Part shown: positions 6,697-11,079 of the stretch, in pieces
Layout of the letters: each line of letters begins with the position of its first letter
How positions within the stretch are numbered: the first letter of the stretch is position 1
DNA from: Methyloceanibacter sp.
Lineage (GTDB): Bacteria; Pseudomonadota; Alphaproteobacteria; Rhizobiales; Methyloligellaceae
Length of the DNA: 11,079 bases
Assembly: GCA_016649675.1 (NCBI GenBank)
Contig: JAENXG010000058.1
Coordinates: 1-11,079 of the forward strand
Direction of reading: 5' to 3'
Program-made: the position numbers and the translations under genes
Notes under the pieces: generated by a model
Database searches by the model: none
What the model saw: only the letters and a program-made list of their open reading frames with translations
What the model was told of the DNA's origin: nothing

Positions 6697-7488
6697 ATGA
6701 TGACGGGGTCGGAAGGGGTGCACGCCGCCGCCCTGTGGCTCAAGCGGCTTTGGCCTCTCCTCCTGCTTCTTGCCGCGGGCGGGCTCGTCCTTGCCATGGG
6801 CTGGCACCGCTACCTCACCCTCGAGGCGCTCGCGGAGAACCGCGAGACGTTGCGCGGCCTGATCGAGGCCAACATGGTCTTGAGCCTCGCCGCCTTTATC
6901 GCCCTTTACGCGGCGACCGTGGCGCTGTCGCTGCCGGGGGGTGCAGTGCTGACCATCGCGGGCGGCTTCCTGTTCGGCTGGTTCGTGGGCGGGGTTGCCT
7001 CCCTCGTCGGCGCCACGGTCGGCGCCTGCGCCGTATTTCTCATTGCCAGGAGCTCGCTCGGCGATCTCTTGGCGGCGCGCGCCGGGCCGTTTCTCTCCCG
7101 CTTCCGCCAGGGATTTCAGGAAGATGCCTTCAGCTATTTGCTATTTCTGCGGCTCGTCCCGATTTTTCCATTCTGGCTCGTCAACCTAGCCCCTGGACTG
7201 CTCGGTGTGAGTTTCGCTACCTATGTCGTGACCACCATCCTCGGCATCATCCCAGGAACTTTTGCTTATTCGCTGGCGGGCAATGGCCTCGACAGCCTGA
7301 TCGAGGCACAGCAAACCGCGCACCAATCCTGCCTTGCCAAGATGGGACCGGGAGGCCAAGAGTCTTGCCCATACGCGCTCGATCCGGGGGCGCTGCTGAC
7401 ACCGGAGCTGATTGCTGGGCTCGTGGCGCTGGGGCTGGTGGCGCTCGTTCCGGTGGTGGTCAAGTGGTTCAGGCGGCGGCCAGCCTGA
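6697..7488 (+). CDS. TVP38/TMEM64 family (DedA-like) membrane protein
   Basis: This 263-residue polytopic inner-membrane protein belongs to the TVP38/TMEM64/SNARE-associated superfamily, which includes DedA. Members are thought to move lipids or act as transporters across the membrane; the substrate of this one is unknown. Hydrophobic segments are visible at about 18-34, 61-80, 83-116, 146-170, 174-198 and 235-256. Family motifs are GGFLFGWFVGG (89-99), a basic segment with FLIAR (114-118), RLVPIFPFWLVN (152-163) and IIPGTFAYS (184-192). A loop near 210-225 carries two cysteines (212 and 224). The start is uncertain: an ATG at 6637 would add 20 residues rich in rare TTA codons, so I prefer 6697, with GGGAG 11 nt upstream. 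The next gene begins 27 nt downstream. In other bacteria such a protein is fused to a flavin oxidoreductase like the one that follows. Confidence 0.85.
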   Translation: MMTGSEGVHAAALWLKRLWPLLLLLAAGGLVLAMGWHRYLTLEALAENRETLRGLIEANMVLSLAAFIALYAATVALSLPGGAVLTIAGGFLFGWFVGGVASLVGATVGACAVFLIARSSLGDLLAARAGPFLSRFRQGFQEDAFSYLLFLRLVPIFPFWLVNLAPGLLGVSFATYVVTTILGIIPGTFAYSLAGNGLDSLIEAQQTAHQSCLAKMGPGGQESCPYALDPGALLTPELIAGLVALGLVALVPVVVKWFRRRPA

Positions 7489-7515
7489 AGCGTGGCTAAG
7501 GGGGATTAGGCGATC

Positions 7516-8940
7516 ATGGAAGAGGTACTGCAGCCCGACCTCTGCGTCATCGGCGCGGGCTCAGGAGGTTTGTCTGTCGCGGCGGCAGCCGCCCAGGTCG
7601 GCGTGCCTGTGGTGCTGATCGAGAAGGGCCACATGGGCGGCGACTGCCTCAATTATGGCTGCGTGCCCTCCAAGGCGCTACTGGCGGCAGGCAAGCGCGC
7701 CGAAGCCGTACGCACCGCCTCCGCATTCGGCGTCGACGTCATTGAGGCCCAGATCGACCATCGCGGCGTGCACGACCACGTGCATGGCGTCATCGCGGCG
7801 GTCGCGCCGAACGATTCCATCGAGCGCATGACGGGCTTAGGCGTCCGCGTGATTCAGGCGAGCGCGAGCTTTCTCGACAAATTCACGGTGGAAGCCGGCC
7901 GCGTGCTCGTCCGTGCCCGCCGCTTCGTCATCGCTACCGGGTCAATGCCCCTGATTCCGCCCATCCCCGGGCTCGACGAGGTGCCCTATTTCACCAATGA
8001 GACGATCTTCGACGTGAGCGAGCGGATTCAGCACCTGATCGTCCTGGGTGGCGGCCCGGTTGGGCTCGAGCTCGGCCAAGCGCACCGCATGCTCGGCTCT
8101 CACGTGAGCGTCTTCGAGACCGGCAACTTCCTCTCCCACGAGGATCCCGACGCCGTGAGCGTGCTGGTGAAGAAGCTGCAAGACACGCAAGTGATGCTGC
8201 ATCCCAACACGCGGGTGGAAAGGGTGGAGCGCTCGGTGCAGGGCGTCGCCGTGCATTTCAACGAGAACGGCGAGCCCACCATCTTGAAGGGCACGCATCT
8301 GCTCGTGGCCGCCGGCCGCAAGCCGAACCTCAAGTCGCTGAGCCTCGAGCGCGCCGGCGTCGACTACACGGCCGACGGCATCAAGGTGAACGAGCAGCTC
8401 AAGACCACCAACCGTCGCGTCTACGCCATCGGCGACGTGATCGGCGGTCCGCAATTCACCCACCTCGCCAACTATCACGCCGGGATCGTGATCAGAAACG
8501 CGCTGTTCCGGCTCAAACCCGACGCCAGCGCCGTCACCATCCCGCGGGTCGTCTATACCGATCCCGAGCTTGCCCAGATCGGGCTCACCGAAAGCGAGGC
8601 GCGCAAGCGCTATCGCCGCATCCGCATCTACCGCTGGCCTTACGCCGACAACGACCGCGCCCAGTGCGAGCGCGAGACGGAAGGATTCATCAAGGTCATC
8701 ACGCGGCGCGACGGCACCATTCTCGGCTGCACCATCGTAGGCGCCTCGGCGGGCGAGCTGCTCCAGCTTTGGGTGATTGCCATGGCGAAGGACATGAAGA
8801 TCGGCGACATCACCTCCTTCGTGCTGCCCTATCCGACCCTGTCGGAGCTCTCCAAGCGCGTGGCCTACACCTATTACCTGCCCACTTTGACCAAGGGCTG
8901 GTTCCGCAGCATCATTGGCCTCTTGCGCCGCCTAGGCTAG
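7516..8940 (+). CDS. FAD-dependent pyridine nucleotide-disulfide oxidoreductase (mercuric reductase/LipDH-like)
   Basis: This 474-residue flavoenzyme uses NAD(P)H to reduce an active-site disulfide. The FAD-binding GAGSGG is at 13-18, the redox pair Cys44/Cys49 lies in GGDCLNYGCVPSK (41-53), the ATG motif is at 140-142, the NAD(P)-binding GGGPVG at 178-183, and the second FAD contact AIGD at 304-307. The dimerisation domain spans about 343-455. In dihydrolipoamide dehydrogenase and glutathione reductase this domain has a catalytic His-Pro followed by Glu; here it reads YPTLSE (439-444), so Tyr replaces His. The mercuric-reductase marks are also missing: no N-terminal heavy-metal domain and no C-terminal Cys pair. 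The C-terminal tail (about 451-474) is hydrophobic and basic, so membrane contact is possible. The physiological substrate is unknown. Co-transcription with the TVP38 gene is likely. Confidence 0.88.
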   Translation: MEEVLQPDLCVIGAGSGGLSVAAAAAQVGVPVVLIEKGHMGGDCLNYGCVPSKALLAAGKRAEAVRTASAFGVDVIEAQIDHRGVHDHVHGVIAAVAPNDSIERMTGLGVRVIQASASFLDKFTVEAGRVLVRARRFVIATGSMPLIPPIPGLDEVPYFTNETIFDVSERIQHLIVLGGGPVGLELGQAHRMLGSHVSVFETGNFLSHEDPDAVSVLVKKLQDTQVMLHPNTRVERVERSVQGVAVHFNENGEPTILKGTHLLVAAGRKPNLKSLSLERAGVDYTADGIKVNEQLKTTNRRVYAIGDVIGGPQFTHLANYHAGIVIRNALFRLKPDASAVTIPRVVYTDPELAQIGLTESEARKRYRRIRIYRWPYADNDRAQCERETEGFIKVITRRDGTILGCTIVGASAGELLQLWVIAMAKDMKIGDITSFVLPYPTLSELSKRVAYTYYLPTLTKGWFRSIIGLLRRLG

Positions 8941-9026
8941 AGCAGCCCGGAAATTTGCCCACTTTTCGGCTAAGATGATGCCTCAAGACGGCGGCCAGGA
9001 GCGGCGCGCCGCCACTCTAGCGAAAT

Positions 9027-10505
9027 GTGCGAGTGTTGCTCGTGACGGATGAGGCTTCCAGCACCGAGGGGGTGACGAGGCGGACGCCCCGCTTCGTGCC
9101 GGGGCTCTCGGCCAAGCTCCTGCTGCTCACCATCCTCTTCGTCATGCTCGCCGAGGTGCTCGTCTTCGTGCCCTCGGTCTCCAATTTCCGCCGCCAATGG
9201 CTGATGGAGCGGGTGGCCGCGGCGCAGATCGCCTCGCTCGCCGCCGAAGCGGCGCCTGGCGGCCAGCTGCCGCCCATGCTCCGCAACGAGCTTCTGGAGC
9301 GGGCCAAGGTCAAGGCCATCGCGGTGAAGCGGGCCGACTCCCGCGTTCTCATCATCGAGATGGACATGCCTGCCGATATCGATGCGTCCTACGACCTGCG
9401 CCACGCCTCCTGGCTCACCCTCATCACCGATGCGCTCATGGTCTTTGTCGCGCCCGACGACCGCATCATCCGCGTGGTCGGCGAGCCGGGCTTCAACGAC
9501 GGCGAGTTCATCGAGGTGGTGATGGGCGAAGCGCCGCTCAAAGCCGCCATGATCCGCTATGGCCTCGACATTCTTGGCTTGTCGATCCTGATCTCGATCA
9601 TCACCGCGGCGCTGGTGTATCTCTCGCTCGATGCGCTCCTGGTCAAGCCTATGACCAAGCTCACCTGGAACATCGTGCGCTTCAGCGAGCGGCCAGAGGA
9701 CCCGTCCAGGATCATCAAGCCTTCCGGCCGCCGCGATGAGATCGGCACCGCCGAGCGCGAGCTTTCCTCCATGCAGAAGGAGCTCGCCGAGACGCTCTCG
9801 CAGAAGACCCGGCTCGCCGCGCTGGGGCTGGCCGTGAGCAAGATCAGCCATGATCTGCGCAACATGCTGTCGAGCGCGCAGCTCCTCTCCGATCGCCTGA
9901 TCACGGTGAAGGACCCGACCGTCCAGCGCCTGGTGCCCAAGCTGATCGCCTCGCTCGACCGCGCCATCAGGCTGTGCGCCCGCACGCTCGATTTCGGCCA
10001 GGCGCAAGAGATACCGCCACGGCGGCAGCGCTTCGAACTTGCGCCGCTCGTCACGGAAGTGGGCGACAGCCTCGGGCTGCCGCGTCCAAAGCTCATCGGC
10101 TGGAGTGTCGACATCGCCGACGGGCTCGAAGTCGACGCCGACCGCGATCAACTCTACCGGGTCTTGAGCAATCTTTGCCGCAACGCCGTGCAGGCGCTTG
10201 AGAGCCAGGGCGAGGAAGCGGGTGAGATCGTGGTCGCCGCGCGCCGCGAGGGCTCGGTCACCGTCATCGAGGTCGCCGACACCGGGCCAGGCGTGCCGGA
10301 GCGGGCCCGCGCCCATCTCTTCAAGGCGTTTCAGAGCGTGGCGCGGAAAGGCGGCACGGGGCTCGGCTTGGCCATAGCCGCCGAGCTCGTGCAGGCGCAT
10401 GGCGGCAAGATCACGCTCGTCGACACCGAGGGCGGCTCCACCTTCCGCATCACCATTCCCGACGTGGTGGTGGAGCTGGAGCAGGCGCGGCGGCTAACCG
10501 CCTGA
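9027..10505 (+). CDS. Membrane sensor histidine kinase (HAMP domain)
   Basis: The 492-residue protein has two membrane segments (about 28-50 and 177-200) enclosing a periplasmic sensor region of about 125 residues with no recognised fold. A HAMP-like linker follows (about 200-255), then the dimerisation helix with the phospho-accepting His275 in SKISHDLRNML. The ATPase domain has an N box NLCRNAVQAL (382-391), a G1 box VADTGPGVP (416-424), an F box FKAF (432-435) and a G2 box GTGLGLA (443-449). It should autophosphorylate and pass phosphate to a response regulator, but none lies next to it in the window. The start is uncertain: GTG at 9027 gives the longest frame but has no good ribosome binding site, and other GTG codons at 9033, 9042 and 9072 would leave the first membrane segment intact. 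Similar kinases with FVMLAEVLVFVPS in the first segment seem conserved in Rhizobiales, from memory. Confidence 0.92.
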   Translation: MRVLLVTDEASSTEGVTRRTPRFVPGLSAKLLLLTILFVMLAEVLVFVPSVSNFRRQWLMERVAAAQIASLAAEAAPGGQLPPMLRNELLERAKVKAIAVKRADSRVLIIEMDMPADIDASYDLRHASWLTLITDALMVFVAPDDRIIRVVGEPGFNDGEFIEVVMGEAPLKAAMIRYGLDILGLSILISIITAALVYLSLDALLVKPMTKLTWNIVRFSERPEDPSRIIKPSGRRDEIGTAERELSSMQKELAETLSQKTRLAALGLAVSKISHDLRNMLSSAQLLSDRLITVKDPTVQRLVPKLIASLDRAIRLCARTLDFGQAQEIPPRRQRFELAPLVTEVGDSLGLPRPKLIGWSVDIADGLEVDADRDQLYRVLSNLCRNAVQALESQGEEAGEIVVAARREGSVTVIEVADTGPGVPERARAHLFKAFQSVARKGGTGLGLAIAAELVQAHGGKITLVDTEGGSTFRITIPDVVVELEQARRLTA

Positions 10506-10555
10506 AAAGCGCCCGAGCTTGCCTTTGCGCGGGCGACCGATTAGGTAGGTCGGGC

Positions 10556-10586
10556 TTGAGCCTTGCGAGCGCGTGCCTCGCTATTC
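10556..10586 (+). promoter_or_regulatory. Candidate promoter of tRNA-Arg
   Basis: TTGAGC (10556-10561) and CTATTC (10581-10586) are 19 bases apart and resemble alphaproteobacterial -35 and -10 elements. Transcription would start about 37 nt before the tRNA. The spacing is longer than ideal, so confidence is low. Confidence 0.3.
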
Positions 10587-10629
10587 GCGGATCGCGTTAG
10601 CTCAAGCTCGCCTTCAAGCAAGGTCAGAA

Positions 10630-10706
10630 GCGCCCGTAGCTCAGCTGGATAGAGCACCAGACTACGAATCTGGGGGTCGGACGTTCGAATCGTTCCGGGC
10701 GCGCCA
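10630..10706 (+). tRNA. tRNA-Arg, anticodon ACG
   Basis: All 77 bases fold into a standard cloverleaf. The acceptor stem is GCGCCCG/CGGGCGC, the D arm GCTC-AGCTGGATA-GAGC, and the anticodon arm CCAGA-CTACGAA-TCTGG with anticodon ACG. A five-base variable loop and a T arm GGACG-TTCGAAT-CGTTC (one G-U pair) follow, then discriminator G and an encoded CCA. The ACG anticodon is normally edited to ICG by TadA so that it reads CGU, CGC and CGA. Six T residues follow the CCA directly and may help end transcription. Confidence 0.97.
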
Positions 10707-11018
10707 TTTTTTCCAATGACTTAGACGGACAATCGACTAATCAATAGGGCTGACTTCGGGCCAAAGGTCACAAATAGGTCACAGCTTGCGTCTTCTGCTC
10801 GCTAAGACGCCACCACCAACGCGCCCAATCCCTCGCCTAGTAGGGCCACAATCCCACCGGACTCCTCTGCATCCAGCTGCCATGCTCTATCGAATTGCAT
10901 TTTTTGCCTTGAAGACGACAATGGTCACGACCCGAATCGAGCGGCTATTGTCTCTTCAAAGGCGCATCAACCGCAGCTCATAGCCGCCCGGTGGTCACAC
11001 TGCAGATAGCGGGTGCTG
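10707..11018. other. A+T-richer non-coding region after tRNA-Arg
   Basis: No convincing gene is seen on either strand. By hand count, 49 of the first 100 bases (10711-10810) are G or C, against about 73% in a 60-base sample of the flavoenzyme gene (8041-8100). GGTCAC occurs four times on the plus strand (10766, 10777, 10923, 10993); the first two lie in an AGGTCACA repeat with an 11-base period. Such composition after a tRNA is common at integrated elements, but no integrase or repeated tRNA end can be seen here. Confidence 0.6.
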
Positions 11019-11079
11019 ATGGCCCAAGAAAAACGCAAAAGCTTCTTCGGAGAAGAGCCCCAGCCGCTTCCAAACACCG
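11019..11079 (+). CDS. Possible start of an unidentified gene, cut by the window edge
   Basis: From an ATG at 11019 the frame stays open to the end of the window and reads MAQEKRKSFFGEEPQPLPNT. A stop in the same frame at 11007 limits the upstream end; a GTG at 11013 is another possible start. No good ribosome binding site is visible. Twenty residues are too few to name a family, and the frame may be chance. Confidence 0.3.
   Translation, partial: MAQEKRKSFFGEEPQPLPNT

Noticed and set aside
7516..8940. Naming the flavoenzyme as mercuric reductase (merA)
   Set aside because: It lacks the heavy-metal domain, the C-terminal Cys pair and any mer neighbours.
8970..10400. A 476-codon open frame on the minus strand, antisense to the histidine kinase
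   Set aside because: It lies entirely over a kinase with all motifs intact, has a composition typical of a shadow frame (Asp, His, Arg and Gly in excess) and shows no recognisable domain.
10510..10535. CGCCCG...CGGGCG stem after the histidine kinase as a terminator
   Set aside because: Only six pairs with a 14-base loop and no T-run; too weak to call.
10786..10983. A 65-codon plus-strand frame after the tRNA
   Set aside because: Non-ATG start at the stated end, no ribosome binding site, mixed codon use and no recognisable protein; likely chance.

Overview
The window looks like a chromosomal segment of a G+C-rich alphaproteobacterium, most likely Hyphomicrobiales (Rhizobiales). Three things point there: the gene order rpmH-rnpA-yidC-engB-argB-HAD phosphatase-dapD, the style of the proteins (Lys in place of Arg in the YidC groove, a histidine kinase with an HDLRN box), and short palindromic repeats of the kind scattered through Bradyrhizobium and Rhodopseudomonas relatives. 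The genus cannot be fixed from the sequence.

Bases 1-6238 form one minus-strand gene train, read from right to left: rpmH (ribosomal protein L34), rnpA (RNase P protein), yidC (membrane protein insertase), engB (ribosome-assembly GTPase), argB (acetylglutamate kinase), a HAD pyrimidine-5'-nucleotidase-like phosphatase, dapD (lysine/diaminopimelate pathway) and the start of a DUF805 membrane protein cut off by the window edge. Gaps between genes are 7-73 nt, except 135 nt between yidC and engB. That gap holds two palindromes in inverted orientation. A strong sigma70-type promoter (TTGACT-17-TATAAG) lies about 70-100 nt before the TTG start codon of rpmH. The train joins translation and membrane biogenesis genes with amino-acid and cell-wall precursor biosynthesis.

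Bases 6239-6696 are a divergent intergenic region. To its right, on the plus strand, come a TVP38/TMEM64 (DedA-like) membrane protein and, 27 nt later, a flavin disulfide oxidoreductase related to mercuric reductase and dihydrolipoamide dehydrogenase. They probably form a two-gene operon. Next is a membrane sensor histidine kinase with no response regulator beside it in the window, then a tRNA-Arg(ACG).

After the tRNA (10707-11079) the sequence becomes clearly richer in A+T, has no convincing gene until a possible start at 11019, and carries four same-strand GGTCAC motifs. This could be the edge of an element integrated at the tRNA, but no integrase is visible here.

Most of the window is conserved housekeeping sequence, and I see no clear new multi-gene system. 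The items most worth a second look are the covarying palindrome pair between yidC and engB, the TVP38/flavoenzyme pair with Tyr at the usual catalytic His position, the basic YidC tail, and the region after the tRNA.
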